Below, piece by piece: positions 42,247-52,046 of a stretch of DNA of 64,000 nt. This stretch comes from Maribacter algicola (GTDB lineage Bacteria > Bacteroidota > Bacteroidia > Flavobacteriales > Flavobacteriaceae). Location of the stretch: the NCBI RefSeq assembly GCF_003933245.1, contig NZ_QUSX01000002.1:434001-498000 (forward strand), in the 5' to 3' direction. Below the pieces are notes generated by a model, which saw only the letters and a program-made list of their open reading frames with translations, was not told where the DNA came from and did no database searches. The position numbers and the translations under genes were made by a program. The stretch's first letter is position 1. Every line of letters starts with the position of its first letter.

Positions 42247-43758
42247 TTGAAATCCACAAAAGACACAACTGAAAAAACATTGTACGGTTATCAGGAGGAA
42301 GACCTTAAGAAAATATTCGAATATCTTGAGGATAATCCAGATAATTCCAATCTCTTATACCAGTTGCCAACCGGTGGTGGAAAGACCGTCATTTTTTCCG
42401 AAATAGCAAGAAGGTACATAGAAAAAACAGGGAAAAAGGTCGTTGTGCTTACGCATCGCATAGAACTTAGCCACCAAACTTCCAAAATGTTGGGCGGTTT
42501 TGGTGTAAACAATAAAATCATCAATAGCGATGTAAAGGAATTAAGGGACCAGGACGATTTCAAGTGTTTTGTAGCGATGGTCGAGACCTTGAACAACCGG
42601 TTACAGGAGGATAAGGTAGAAATCAATAATATAGGGCTGGTCATCATTGATGAGGCCCATTACAATTCCTTTAGAAAACTATTTAAATACTTTGATAAAT
42701 CCGTAATTCTTGGTGTAACCGCCACCCCTTTGAGCTCCAATATTAAGCTTCCCATGAAGGATAACTACAAAAAGTTGATCATAGGGGAGTCCATAGAATC
42801 CCTGATTGGGAAGAAGTTTTTGGCCAAGGCCAATATGTTCAATTATGACGTAAGCCTCCAAAGCTTGAAGTTGGGTATTAATGGGGATTATACCGTAAAG
42901 TCCTCGGACGAGCTTTATGGCAACCATAGTATGCTGGGCAAATTGATGAATGCCTACCAAGAAATCGCAAAAGGGACCAAAACTCTGATTTTTAACAATG
43001 GCATCAACACGTCCAGATATGTGTACGATCTCTTTAAAAAGGCCGGTTATAACATCAGGCATTTAGACAATAAAAACAATGCTTCGGAGCGGAGGGAAAT
43101 CCTTAAATGGTTCCGGGAAACCCCAGATGCCATATTGACCTCCGTGAGTATTCTTACCACGGGTTTCGATGAGCCATCCGTTGAGACCATCATTTTGAAT
43201 AGGGCAACCCGCTCGTTGACCCTTTATTTTCAAATGATCGGTAGGGGCTCCAGATATTTGCCCCATAAGGAAGAGTTCAATGTGATAGATATGGGTAACA
43301 ATATTGCCCGTTTTGGTATGTGGGACGCCAAGATAGATTGGCAGGAAATTTTTCATTTCCCTGATTTCTTTCTGGAGAACATCAAAAACGATGAGGAAAT
43401 CGAGCGGGAGTTCGTTTATGAAATGCCACAGGAACTTAGGGACGAATTTGCAAAGTCCGAAAATATCGAATTCGACATTAAGGAAGAATACAAGAAGAGT
43501 TTTGCCAATGGCGAAAAATCCAAATTGGTCCTGGAAAAAAGTATAGAGCAGCATGCCAAAATCTGTGTTGAAAATGCGGAGGACGTTTTTGATGCCCGTA
43601 TCCTTGCCAAAAAATTGAAGGAGGAAATCCGGTATCGGGTGCGGCAATATTCCTATTGCATTATGAACAATACCAAGAATTACAAAGAGTGGTTGGAGGA
43701 AGACTACGAACGCAAGCTTCGGTCAAAAATATCCAAGATGTTCGCCGCCAAAATGTAA
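42247..43758 (+). CDS. SF2 DEAD/DEAH-box helicase
   Basis: The 503-aa product appears to start at TTG 42247; no ATG lies nearby in frame. It has motif I LPTGGGKT (Lys near 47), motif Ia LTHRIELSHQ, motif II VIIDEAHYN, motif III GVTATPLSS, motif V TTGFDEPSVE and motif VI QMIGRGSRYLP. A C-terminal extension of about 130 residues is charged and helical (WQEIFHFPDFFLENI onward). It matches the type III restriction/RecG-like DEAD helicase core with no nuclease or methylase domain and no nearby modification genes. A role in DNA repair or RNA handling is more likely than restriction. Confidence 0.9.
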   Translation: MKSTKDTTEKTLYGYQEEDLKKIFEYLEDNPDNSNLLYQLPTGGGKTVIFSEIARRYIEKTGKKVVVLTHRIELSHQTSKMLGGFGVNNKIINSDVKELRDQDDFKCFVAMVETLNNRLQEDKVEINNIGLVIIDEAHYNSFRKLFKYFDKSVILGVTATPLSSNIKLPMKDNYKKLIIGESIESLIGKKFLAKANMFNYDVSLQSLKLGINGDYTVKSSDELYGNHSMLGKLMNAYQEIAKGTKTLIFNNGINTSRYVYDLFKKAGYNIRHLDNKNNASERREILKWFRETPDAILTSVSILTTGFDEPSVETIILNRATRSLTLYFQMIGRGSRYLPHKEEFNVIDMGNNIARFGMWDAKIDWQEIFHFPDFFLENIKNDEEIEREFVYEMPQELRDEFAKSENIEFDIKEEYKKSFANGEKSKLVLEKSIEQHAKICVENAEDVFDARILAKKLKEEIRYRVRQYSYCIMNNTKNYKEWLEEDYERKLRSKISKMFAAKM

Positions 43759-44003
43759 TCCCATTAATTACTGCATTTCTCTCGGCTTTCCTTTGGTTGG
43801 TAAATGGGCATATTTCCTAATTTGTCAAAGTTTAGGCTTTCTAAACGAACCTGGTGTGTTTCTAGGTTTTTCAGCTAGAAATTCTTGATATGTTGTTGTA
43901 AAAAGTCCAAAAATTTGAGGTATCCCTAAAAATTGACCAAAACAGTTCATAATTGAAGGGAGTTGGTTAATTTAAGGGTGTAAAGAAACTCCAACCAGTT
44001 CGA

Positions 44004-46205
44004 ATGAAAAACCGTCAGCTTCTCCTCACTTTTATCCCAACTATAATTCTTACTGGGATTTATGGCTACCATTTCTTAACAGGTCTTCCGCCCATATTGA
44101 TGATGCTTCTTGCCATTTTTAGTGGAATCTTGGTACAGATACTCTTTTACTTATTGTTCAAATTGATCCAGTTTGTTTTCAAAGGAATTGACGCCATTTA
44201 TATTTTGGTCGTTTTGAGCGGAGTTTCCACCTTGGTTGCCCTAAAAATCTTCGGGTTTGGTTGGCCGGATGTCCTGTATTATGCCTTGGCTGGTACCGCA
44301 TTGCTCGTAATCGTTTGTCTGTGGTGGTTTTTACGTACGAAATCCTTGTTTTCGTTTTTGACGCTGTCCTTTGTTTGCATCGGTTTGGGTTATGGGATTT
44401 ATTTACTGGCGAATCCTGGGTCGGAACCCTATCAAAATGATTTTCCAAAATTTTCCATGGGAAAAGGGTATCAAACCTTAAAGGAAATTGGTGTTGAAAA
44501 TCCGGCATCCCAAGGTAATTTCCAGGTAGATGCCTTTACTTATGGCAGTGGTTCGGATAAAAAAAGAACCGAATATGCACAAGATGTTCGGTTTATTACC
44601 CCAACCGTGGATGCATCACTATTATTGCCTGAATGGACGGGGAAAAAGAAAAAATGGCGGGAGCAATTCTGGGGATTCGGGGTAACCGAGTTCCCCTTGA
44701 ATGGAAGGGTCTACATGCCGCAGGGCGACGGACCTTTTCCGCTTGCGCTTGTTGTTCATGGAAATCATAGCATGATTGATTATTCAGACGATGGCTATGG
44801 CTATTTAGGGAACCTGTTGGCCAGTAGGGGCATAATTACCGTCTCTATCGATGAGAACTTTGTCAACGGGCATTGGTCCGGCGATTTTAGGGGTAAGGAA
44901 ATGCCCGTTAGGGCCTGGCTCCTGTTGAAGCATTTGGAACAATGGCAACAGTGGAACAATGATTCGGCGCACGAACTTTCAGGAAAGGTCGATATGGAAA
45001 ATATCATGCTCATGGGACACTCCAGAGGTGGGGAGGCCGTAACCATAGCAGGGGGTTATAACCGACTCCCCGTTTTTCCGGACAATGCCAAGGTCCCCTT
45101 CGATTTTAATTTCAACATCAAGGGCATTGTATCCATTGCGCCTACGGACTATAGGTATGATCGTAAGATAGTTTTAAAGGATGTCAACTATTTGAGCCTG
45201 CAAGGGTCCTATGATTCGGATGAAGCCAGTTTTTGGGGTCTCCGGCCGTATCGGAGATTACAGTTTACGGATTCCGTGAGTCGGTTTAAAGCTGGGGTAT
45301 ATGTCCATCATGCCAATCACGGGCAGTTCAATTCCACATGGGGAAAATCTGATTTTGGTGCACCCATGAAATGGTTGTTGAACCTAAAACCACTTTTGAT
45401 GGCTGAAGAACAGCAGCAGGTGGCCCAAGTATACATTAGTGCTTTTGCGGAGTCCGTCCTAAAGGGGAACGACACCTACCTGCCCATTTTTAAAAACTCG
45501 GCATTCGCCAAGGATTGGTTGCCAGATGAATATGTAATGACCCATTTTGAAGGGTCGGATTTTGTGATGCTGGTAGGTTTTGAAGAGGACATTGATATTA
45601 CGACCGTATCGGATAGCATTTCAATAACAGGGCACTACTTGAATCTTTGGAAGGAGCAAGGCCTAACGACGCGCGACAAGGGGCAACAGGACAACAATGC
45701 AGTCATTTTGGGGTGGAATATGACGGATAGTATATCTACCGATACAAAACCGACCTACCAAATAAATTCGGACAACCTGTTTTGGAGGGATTCTGTACAA
45801 AGTGTACAGTTATCCATAGGCAGTGGTGACCCCAAGTGGTTGAAATCGGAATCCAAAGAAACCGTTGAGGGAGGAGATAAAAATGATGACACAAATTTGG
45901 AATATGATTTCAGTCTGGTGTTGGAGGATAGTTTGGGCCGTACCGCTACCATTAAAATAAGCGATGTCAAAAATATCATTCCACCGCTAAAATCGAAATT
46001 CACCAAGTTCGAGTTTTTGGATAAGGATATGATTGGTGACCCTTGGGAAGTGCAATTGCAGACCTTCCATATCCCGATTTCCAAGTTTGGAAAAAATGCA
46101 TCGGATTTCGACCCTACCGCAGTAAAACACATTCGGTTTGTTTTTGACCAAAGTCCCAAAGGTGTGGTGGTTGTGGACGATATTGGGTACAATCCATTGA
46201 AATAA
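44004..46205 (+). CDS. Large membrane-anchored alpha/beta hydrolase
   Basis: The 733-aa product has four to five N-terminal helices (residues about 1-135), then a periplasmic alpha/beta hydrolase fold. The oxyanion region is LALVVHGNHSMIDYSDDGYG and the nucleophile elbow IMLMGHSRGGEAVTIAGGY (Ser). The His is likely in VHHANHGQFNS. A C-terminal region of about 190 residues (starting near FEGSDFVMLVGFEEDIDITT) is beta-rich and ends in GVVVVDDIGYNP, likely a galactose-binding-like domain. It probably acts on a lipid or ester outside the cytosol; substrate is unknown. The next gene (GT4) starts 18 bp downstream. Confidence 0.8.
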   Translation: MKNRQLLLTFIPTIILTGIYGYHFLTGLPPILMMLLAIFSGILVQILFYLLFKLIQFVFKGIDAIYILVVLSGVSTLVALKIFGFGWPDVLYYALAGTALLVIVCLWWFLRTKSLFSFLTLSFVCIGLGYGIYLLANPGSEPYQNDFPKFSMGKGYQTLKEIGVENPASQGNFQVDAFTYGSGSDKKRTEYAQDVRFITPTVDASLLLPEWTGKKKKWREQFWGFGVTEFPLNGRVYMPQGDGPFPLALVVHGNHSMIDYSDDGYGYLGNLLASRGIITVSIDENFVNGHWSGDFRGKEMPVRAWLLLKHLEQWQQWNNDSAHELSGKVDMENIMLMGHSRGGEAVTIAGGYNRLPVFPDNAKVPFDFNFNIKGIVSIAPTDYRYDRKIVLKDVNYLSLQGSYDSDEASFWGLRPYRRLQFTDSVSRFKAGVYVHHANHGQFNSTWGKSDFGAPMKWLLNLKPLLMAEEQQQVAQVYISAFAESVLKGNDTYLPIFKNSAFAKDWLPDEYVMTHFEGSDFVMLVGFEEDIDITTVSDSISITGHYLNLWKEQGLTTRDKGQQDNNAVILGWNMTDSISTDTKPTYQINSDNLFWRDSVQSVQLSIGSGDPKWLKSESKETVEGGDKNDDTNLEYDFSLVLEDSLGRTATIKISDVKNIIPPLKSKFTKFEFLDKDMIGDPWEVQLQTFHIPISKFGKNASDFDPTAVKHIRFVFDQSPKGVVVVDDIGYNPLK

Positions 46206-46223
46206 ATACTTCCTATATATTGC

Positions 46224-47468
46224 ATGGAAATGAAATCCAAAAGACTTTTGGTTATTGGTCTTACATGGCCCGAGCCTACGGCTACCGCTGCGGGCGTACG
46301 GATGGTTCAATTACTCGAAATATTTAAAAAGTATGAATTTGAGACTACTTTTGTTTCCACTGCCTCAAATACGGAACATTCCCAAGATTTGGAAGCCATG
46401 GGAATTGCAACACATTCCATAAAACTGAACGATGCTTCCTTTGATTCCTTTATAGAAAACCTCCAGCCCGATATCGTTCTGTTCGACCGATTTCTGACCG
46501 AGGAACAGTTTGGGTGGCGCGTGGCGGAGCATTGTCCGCACGCCTTGCGGATTTTGGATTCCGAGGATTTACATTCATTGCGGCACGCAAGGGAGAACTG
46601 TTTTAAAAAGGGCATACCCTTTACCGAAGCGCATTGGTTGCAATACGATAGGACCAAAAGGGAATTGGCCAGTATTTTGCGAAGCGACCTTACCTTAATC
46701 ATTTCAAGTTTTGAAATGGAACTTTTGCAACGGGCGGTGAGGCTTGATACATCACTTTTATGGCATCTTCCGTTTATGTACACTGCCATTTCACAACAGA
46801 ACGATTGGCCGGAATTTGAGGCACGAATGGATTTTCTTTTTATCGGCGGTGGATTGCATGCGCCCAATGTGGATGCTATAAAACATTTGGAGCAAGAAAT
46901 CTGGCCAAATATCCACGCCCGAATATCGGATGCCAAATGCTACATTTATGGGGCCTATCTGCCCGATGCGGTCAATAAGCTGCATAATCCCAAAAAAGGA
47001 TTTTATGTACGTGGACGTGCCCGTAGCGTTTCCGAAGTAATGAAAATGGCAAAGGTTTGTCTGGCCCCGCTGAGATTTGGTGCGGGTATCAAGGGGAAAT
47101 TGATGGATGCCATGTTGAACGGTACACCAAGCATCACCACGGGGATTGGGGCTGAAGGGATGCACGGAGAAATGAACTGGAATGGTTTTATTACTTATTC
47201 CCAAGACGATTTTATAGATAAGGCCATTGAACTTTATACTAATAAAACATGTTGGCAAAAGGCACAGGACAATGGCATAAATATTATCAATAAACTGTAC
47301 CACAAACCTCGTTTGGAAATGCTTTTTATGGATAGGATAAAAGAGATTATGGGGGATTTGGAAACCCACCGAGCCCAAAATATCATGGGCCGAATTTTGG
47401 AGCACCATACCTTGCAAAGCACCAAATATCTGTCCAAATGGATCGAGGAGAAAAATAGGAAAGAGTAA
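46224..47468 (+). CDS. GT4-type glycosyltransferase
   Basis: The 414-aa product is a GT-B glycosyltransferase: N-terminal RLLVIGLTWPEPTATAAGVR with A-A-G-x-R, and the C-terminal donor domain with FLFIGGGLHAPNVDAI, FYVRGRARSVSEVMKMA, LAPLRFGAGIKGKLMDAMLN (GAG-I-K-G-K) and GTPSITTGIGAEGM. This resembles GT4 enzymes that add a sugar to glycolipids or polysaccharides. The donor and acceptor are not known. An alternative start is two codons in (MKSKRLL). It ends 3 bp before the converging M20 gene. Confidence 0.9.
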   Translation: MEMKSKRLLVIGLTWPEPTATAAGVRMVQLLEIFKKYEFETTFVSTASNTEHSQDLEAMGIATHSIKLNDASFDSFIENLQPDIVLFDRFLTEEQFGWRVAEHCPHALRILDSEDLHSLRHARENCFKKGIPFTEAHWLQYDRTKRELASILRSDLTLIISSFEMELLQRAVRLDTSLLWHLPFMYTAISQQNDWPEFEARMDFLFIGGGLHAPNVDAIKHLEQEIWPNIHARISDAKCYIYGAYLPDAVNKLHNPKKGFYVRGRARSVSEVMKMAKVCLAPLRFGAGIKGKLMDAMLNGTPSITTGIGAEGMHGEMNWNGFITYSQDDFIDKAIELYTNKTCWQKAQDNGINIINKLYHKPRLEMLFMDRIKEIMGDLETHRAQNIMGRILEHHTLQSTKYLSKWIEEKNRKE

Positions 47469-47470
47469 AT

Positions 47471-48607
47471 TTAATTTTTTAGTACTTCAAGGATTATGGA
47501 TTTGAACATTGCCATTCCTGTTGAAATCAGCGCATCGGGAAAATCATAGTCGGCATGGTGTAGTGAAGGGGTATTTTCTCCAGCTCCAATACCGAACATC
47601 GTAGCCTTATATTTTTTCGAAAACCAGCCAAAATCCTCCCCAAACGAAAACGGTATCGATTTTTCAATAACATTAAAATTGTTTTTACGGGCGACTTTGG
47701 TCACCAAATCAACGCCTTGGGAATCATTTAAACTTGCGGGAAAGTGTTCAAACCAGTCCAATGTAGATTTGATGGAATGCGATTGACTCATGTGGGATGC
47801 AATGTTTTCTATTTCTTTCTTCAAGGTCTTCATCGTTTCAGGATGCCAGGTCCGTACCGTGTAATGAAGCTCCCCAAGTGCAGGGGATATGCCATAGGAC
47901 TTTTCACCCATTTGCATGTAAATGGGGGTCAGTATTTTATAATTGGTGTCAGTAGGGTCTTTAACGTTTATGGCATCAAAACTGTGAATTGCTTCGGCCA
48001 AGACATATGCGGGATTTATGCCATTCTCAGGTTCTGAGGCATGGGATTCTTTCCCTTTTAGGTACAAGGCGAAACTTAGAACCTCAGCCGAAAATCCCTT
48101 TTTGGGAACAAGTACGGAATGTAAGGGATATCCGGGAATATTGTGCAAGGCAAAAACATACTCAACATTCAAAGTTTGGAACCTGGTATCCGCTAAAATT
48201 TGGGAAGCACCTTTTCCTGTCTCCTCGGCAGGTTGGAAGAGCAACACAATTGTTCCCTCTTTAAAGTGCGGTTCCGCTACCCATAGGGCCAATCCGGCTA
48301 CAATGGCCATGTGGCCGTCGTGTCCGCATTTGTGGGATATCCCATGATTTTTAGAACGATGATTAAATTGATTTTTTTCCTCAATGGGCAGAGCGTCCAA
48401 TTCGCATCGAATGGCAATAACAGGACCATCCGAAGAAAACTCATATACCACTGCCAGACCGTTTCCTCCTAAACCTTCTAAAATTCGAGTGGGTCGGCTG
48501 TTTTGCGATATAAATGCCTTGATTCTTTCCGCAGTTTGCGACTCATTTCCGGATAATTCTGGGAATTTATGAAGTTCCTTTCTAATCGATATAAGTTTGT
48601 CCAGCAT
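47471..48607 (-). CDS. M20 family amidohydrolase (N-acyl amino acid hydrolase)
   Basis: The 378-aa product has the M20D two-domain layout. Metal ligands are in SHKCGHDGHMAIVAGLAL (Cys-Gly-His-Asp-Gly-His), the catalytic Glu in LLFQPAEETGKGA, the dimerisation/lid domain with LYLKGKESHASEPENGINP and the C-terminal SFGEDFGWFSKKY, then GENTPSLHHADYDFPD with the last His. Enzymes of this group release acyl groups from N-acyl amino acids or related compounds. It is cytosolic and monocistronic. There are about 45 bp to the next minus-strand gene upstream at 48652. Confidence 0.93.
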   Translation of the reverse strand: MLDKLISIRKELHKFPELSGNESQTAERIKAFISQNSRPTRILEGLGGNGLAVVYEFSSDGPVIAIRCELDALPIEEKNQFNHRSKNHGISHKCGHDGHMAIVAGLALWVAEPHFKEGTIVLLFQPAEETGKGASQILADTRFQTLNVEYVFALHNIPGYPLHSVLVPKKGFSAEVLSFALYLKGKESHASEPENGINPAYVLAEAIHSFDAINVKDPTDTNYKILTPIYMQMGEKSYGISPALGELHYTVRTWHPETMKTLKKEIENIASHMSQSHSIKSTLDWFEHFPASLNDSQGVDLVTKVARKNNFNVIEKSIPFSFGEDFGWFSKKYKATMFGIGAGENTPSLHHADYDFPDALISTGMAMFKSIILEVLKN

Positions 48608-48651
48608 GCTAAATTATTTACCTGGGTAGATCAGTATAAAAAACAAGTATA

Positions 48652-49401
48652 TTAAACCTCTGGGTCCCTTCTAAAAATCTGGATGACATCAAAAATAAGA
48701 ATACAGAAGACTACCCAAATAAATCCCGCAATAAAACCTCCCGCAACATCCGACGGAAAATGGACTCCGAGATAAATCCTACTGATCCCTATACTCAAGA
48801 TCAACAAGGCAAAAAGGAGCATTATAGCATACCGTAGCCCTCTATGGATTCTTAATTTGGATATGAGGTAAATTAAAAACCCAAAAAAGGCCATGGCCCC
48901 CATGGCATGACCGCTTGGATAGCTCAAGGTCTCAACGGTGACCAAATGTTCTATGCCCGGCCTGGCACGGTCCACAAATCGTTTTAGGGCCATATTTGAA
49001 AGGGTGGCAAGCACGAGTACCACCACCGACTGAAGCACGTATTTCCAACTTTTAATAATGCGCCAGGATAGTATTACAAAAAGTACTAAAACGATTAGGT
49101 ATCCCGTTACATCCCCTATATCGGTTACGAACTTAAAAAAAGCTGTTAAGGATGGATTTCTGAATGAAATGATATAATCCGTGATGGTGGCATCGTATCG
49201 GGCAAGAGTGTCCGTTTTTAGGGTTTCCGTAAGTTCTATGAAAAGGTTAATGCCCCCTACCACGAGTACCAAGGCAATGATTACGGTAATAAAGTAGGGC
49301 AAACGGGAATCTTCCGAATGAAATTTTTCAGATAAAAACTGACGTACCGATGTTATAATTCTGGAGACCGTTTTCTTCATTGACAATTTTCTATGATACA
49401 C
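48652..49401 (-). CDS. PAP2 family phosphatase, integral membrane
   Basis: The frame gives 249 aa; ATG 49380 (MKKTVSRIITSVRQ) is an alternative start giving 242 aa. The acid phosphatase signature is complete: KRFVDRARPG (K-x6-RP), SYPSGHAMGA (PSGH) and SRIYLGVHFPSDVAGG (S-R-x5-H-x3-D). About six membrane helices are present. Such enzymes hydrolyse lipid phosphates, for example phosphatidylglycerol phosphate or undecaprenyl diphosphate. Which lipid is cut here is not known. It is divergent from menB. Confidence 0.93.
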   Translation of the reverse strand: MYHRKLSMKKTVSRIITSVRQFLSEKFHSEDSRLPYFITVIIALVLVVGGINLFIELTETLKTDTLARYDATITDYIISFRNPSLTAFFKFVTDIGDVTGYLIVLVLFVILSWRIIKSWKYVLQSVVVLVLATLSNMALKRFVDRARPGIEHLVTVETLSYPSGHAMGAMAFFGFLIYLISKLRIHRGLRYAIMLLFALLILSIGISRIYLGVHFPSDVAGGFIAGFIWVVFCILIFDVIQIFRRDPEV

Positions 49402-49470
49402 CTAATTTAAGGCTATTATTAGATTTCTATGAATATAAATGGTACGGATACTAACTCATTTCATTTCCAT

Positions 49471-49502
49471 TTGGCAGACTTCCTTAGGAACATCTATCTT
49501 TG
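49471..49502 (+). promoter_or_regulatory. Promoter of menB
   Basis: TTG at 49471-49473, a 21-bp spacer and TATCTTTG at 49495-49502 match TTG-N(17-23)-TAnnTTTG exactly in the -7 box. Transcription would begin near 49509, 17 bp before the ATG at 49526, which rules out the longer frame starting at 49439. Confidence 0.65.
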
Positions 49503-49525
49503 ACTTTAAATTAAATTGTTTTGAA

Positions 49526-50368
49526 ATGCAAGTAGCTGAATGGAAAACCGCCTTGGAATTTGAGGATATTACCTATAAAAAAAGTAACGGGGTCGCCCGA
49601 ATTGCCTTCAACCGACCCAATGTTCGTAATGCCTTCAGGCCCCATACAACCAGTGAATTGATAAAGGCTTTTTATGATGCCCAAGAAGACACTTCAATTG
49701 GCGTAGTACTACTTTCTGCGGAGGGGCCTTCTACTAAGGATGGTATTTGGTCCTTTTGCAGCGGGGGAGACCAAAAGGCAAGGGGAGAGAAGGGCTATGT
49801 GGGTGCCGATGGGCAACACCGACTCAACATTCTGGAAGTACAGCGTATGATCCGGTTTATGCCAAAAGTTGTCATTGCGGTAGTTCCAGGTTGGGCCGTG
49901 GGCGGCGGACATAGCCTGCATGTGGTCTGTGATATGACCTTGGCCAGTAAGGAACACGCTATTTTTAAACAGACCGATGCAGATGTTACCAGTTTTGATG
50001 CCGGATATGGTTCCGCTTATTTGGCCAAGATGGTAGGTCAAAAAAAGGCCCGTGAGATTTTCTTTTTAGGAAGGAACTATTCCGCACAGGAGGCTTTTGA
50101 AATGGGCATGGTCAATGCCGTGGTTACCCATTCAGAATTGGAGGATACAGCTTATGAATGGGCGCAGGAGATTTTACAGAAATCCCCCACCTCAATCAAA
50201 ATGCTCAAATTTGCCATGAACCTTACGGATGATGGCATGGTAGGACAACAGGTATTTGCCGGGGAAGCTACCCGCTTGGCCTATATGACCGAGGAAGCCA
50301 AGGAAGGCCGTAATGCCTTTTTGGAAAAAAGAAAGCCCAACTTTGGGAAGAACAATTGGTTGCCTTAA
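49526..50368 (+). CDS. menB: 1,4-dihydroxy-2-naphthoyl-CoA synthase
   Basis: The start at ATG 49526 (MQVAEWKTALEFEDI) is fixed by the promoter ending at 49502; the in-frame extension to 49439 would be untranscribed. The 280-aa product is of the crotonase family with MenB hallmarks: FCSGGDQKARGEKGY, PGWAVGGGHSLHVVCDM (oxyanion loop), TSFDAGYGSAYLAK (active-site Asp and Tyr/Ser region) and GRNYSAQEAFEMGMVNAVV. It closes the naphthoate ring of o-succinylbenzoyl-CoA in menaquinone synthesis. Other men genes are not in this window. Confidence 0.95.
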   Translation: MQVAEWKTALEFEDITYKKSNGVARIAFNRPNVRNAFRPHTTSELIKAFYDAQEDTSIGVVLLSAEGPSTKDGIWSFCSGGDQKARGEKGYVGADGQHRLNILEVQRMIRFMPKVVIAVVPGWAVGGGHSLHVVCDMTLASKEHAIFKQTDADVTSFDAGYGSAYLAKMVGQKKAREIFFLGRNYSAQEAFEMGMVNAVVTHSELEDTAYEWAQEILQKSPTSIKMLKFAMNLTDDGMVGQQVFAGEATRLAYMTEEAKEGRNAFLEKRKPNFGKNNWLP

Positions 50369-50405
50369 TTGAGGGCATAATCTGTTTGGGGACTGTTAAA
50401 AACTA

Positions 50406-50439
50406 AAAAGAGCCCAATCAGCGAAGACCGGACTCTTTT
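50406..50439 (+). terminator. Probable terminator of menB
   Basis: AAAAGAG pairs with CTCTTTT (7 bp) around a 20-base loop with a partial CC/GG extension. It starts about 38 bp after the menB stop. The stem is short and followed by only a few T, so termination strength is moderate. Confidence 0.5.
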
Positions 50440-50613
50440 ACGAGAACACTATATGAAAATGAAAAAAATTTATTCGTTTTATTAACACTGTAAAAGTAGC
50501 TAGGAAGGCGGTTTATTGGAAACTATTGTTGTCTCCCAAGGCAAAATTGTGGTCAACCAATGGAATCTTGTAGTCCGGTTGAAAAATCGTACAATTATTT
50601 AGAGAAAAACGGC

Positions 50614-51948
50614 CTATTCAATGGTTTTTAGGATATCGGAAATCAAGGTATTGAACTGCTCGTCCGACTGTTCCTCGAGTCCGGTCCGTACAATGACCAC
50701 GTCCTTTGACGGAATGATAAACACGCGTTGCCCTTGAAATCCATTAGCGGAATATAGGTCCCGTGGCAGATCCGGGTATTTTCCTTCTGCGTTCAACCAA
50801 AAATGGGCACCGTAGGTGCCCTTGGAATTTTCCGTGGGTTTGGTGATGTAGTCCACCCAACTATCGGCGAAGATTCGGTCACCGTTCCAATCGCCCCTGT
50901 GTAGGTACAGGAGTCCGAACTTGGCCCAATCCCGCGTGGTGGCCCATCCGTAGGAGGAGCCAACGAAGTTACCCTCTAAATCGGTCTCTATCAGCATGGA
51001 GTACATGCCCATTCTATCAATAAGTTTGGAATAGGGAAAGTTCAGGTATTCCTGATGGGTAGAAAATTGTTTTCTCAAAATTCCAGATAGTAGATTACTG
51101 GTACCCGAGGAATAGTTCCATAGTTCCGTGGGCGGGGCAATGACCTCATTTTTGGCTTGAGCCATGGTCATGTCTGAATCGAGGAACAACATTTTGGTGA
51201 CATCGGAGATTTTAAAGTAATCCTCGTCCCAGGCCAATCCGCTTTGCATTCGCAGTAAATGGTCCAGCGTTATTTGTGATTTTGGCCCATCGGTATTATA
51301 AAGCGCTTGAAAAGGGCGATACTTCAAGGAAATCCTATTCTCATATTCCAAAATGCCGTACAGGGTTCCCAGAATACTTTTGGTCATGGACCAGCCCAAA
51401 ATTTTGGTATCCTTGGTAAATCGGTTACTATATTTTTCCCCTATAATGTGGTCTTTGTACACCACCAATAGGCTTCTGGTCTTTTGAACTGAATCCTGCA
51501 TGGCCCGTGTTAAGGTAAATTCCAGCGCATCATAATCCACATTGGCCATCAGCGTATCCTTGTCTCCCTGGTTCCCGTAGGGAAAGGGTAGGGTGTCCCT
51601 TTTTTGGTTTCGTTCCGGGACTATGGAAAAGTTGTGTTTTTGATGCTCGGTATTGGTCAGAACGGCTCCCAGCCCTTCTTTGTAGACGGCTGTTCTTTCC
51701 ATGAGCCCGAATACGGAAGCACTGGCTGATTTTTTTCCCGTATCCACTTCCGCATTCGCCAGATTTATTAAGGGCATATCGTGGTCAACCGTATTCACGA
51801 AATAAGCGTCCCTTTGTGCGAGAAATACGTTGGATGCCAAATTTTTGGAGGCATAACCGGAAATGAGGTTTAGTTTGGGATAATTGATGTAGCCGAATAT
51901 AAGAAGTCCGACCAACAGGAGGGCAAAGGCCCATTTAAGTTTTTTCAT
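50614..51948 (-). CDS. Serine hydrolase of the beta-lactamase/DD-peptidase family
   Basis: The 444-aa product has an N-terminal hydrophobic segment (WAFALLLVGLLIFGYI), probably an uncleaved anchor or signal. The active site is of class C type: SMTKS (Ser-x-x-Lys, about residue 190), LWNYSSGTSN (Tyr-x-Ser). The third motif HxG/KTG is unclear near GAHFWLNAEGKYPD. Size and the two motifs fit esterase EstB or DD-peptidase-like members. A beta-lactam substrate is not implied. It is monocistronic, divergent from the 3D-domain lipoprotein. Confidence 0.88.
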   Translation of the reverse strand: MKKLKWAFALLLVGLLIFGYINYPKLNLISGYASKNLASNVFLAQRDAYFVNTVDHDMPLINLANAEVDTGKKSASASVFGLMERTAVYKEGLGAVLTNTEHQKHNFSIVPERNQKRDTLPFPYGNQGDKDTLMANVDYDALEFTLTRAMQDSVQKTRSLLVVYKDHIIGEKYSNRFTKDTKILGWSMTKSILGTLYGILEYENRISLKYRPFQALYNTDGPKSQITLDHLLRMQSGLAWDEDYFKISDVTKMLFLDSDMTMAQAKNEVIAPPTELWNYSSGTSNLLSGILRKQFSTHQEYLNFPYSKLIDRMGMYSMLIETDLEGNFVGSSYGWATTRDWAKFGLLYLHRGDWNGDRIFADSWVDYITKPTENSKGTYGAHFWLNAEGKYPDLPRDLYSANGFQGQRVFIIPSKDVVIVRTGLEEQSDEQFNTLISDILKTIE

Positions 51949-52046
51949 ATTCCATCTATTGGCTTCTAATTTAGAGAAAAAGGTTTATATCGGTTGTATT
52001 AACAAAAAGGGATAATTAGTATATTCCATCCTAATTTTTGAAAGTC

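Noticed and set aside
42247..43758. Restriction-system helicase
   Set aside because: No nuclease domain, specificity subunit or methyltransferase gene lies next to it.
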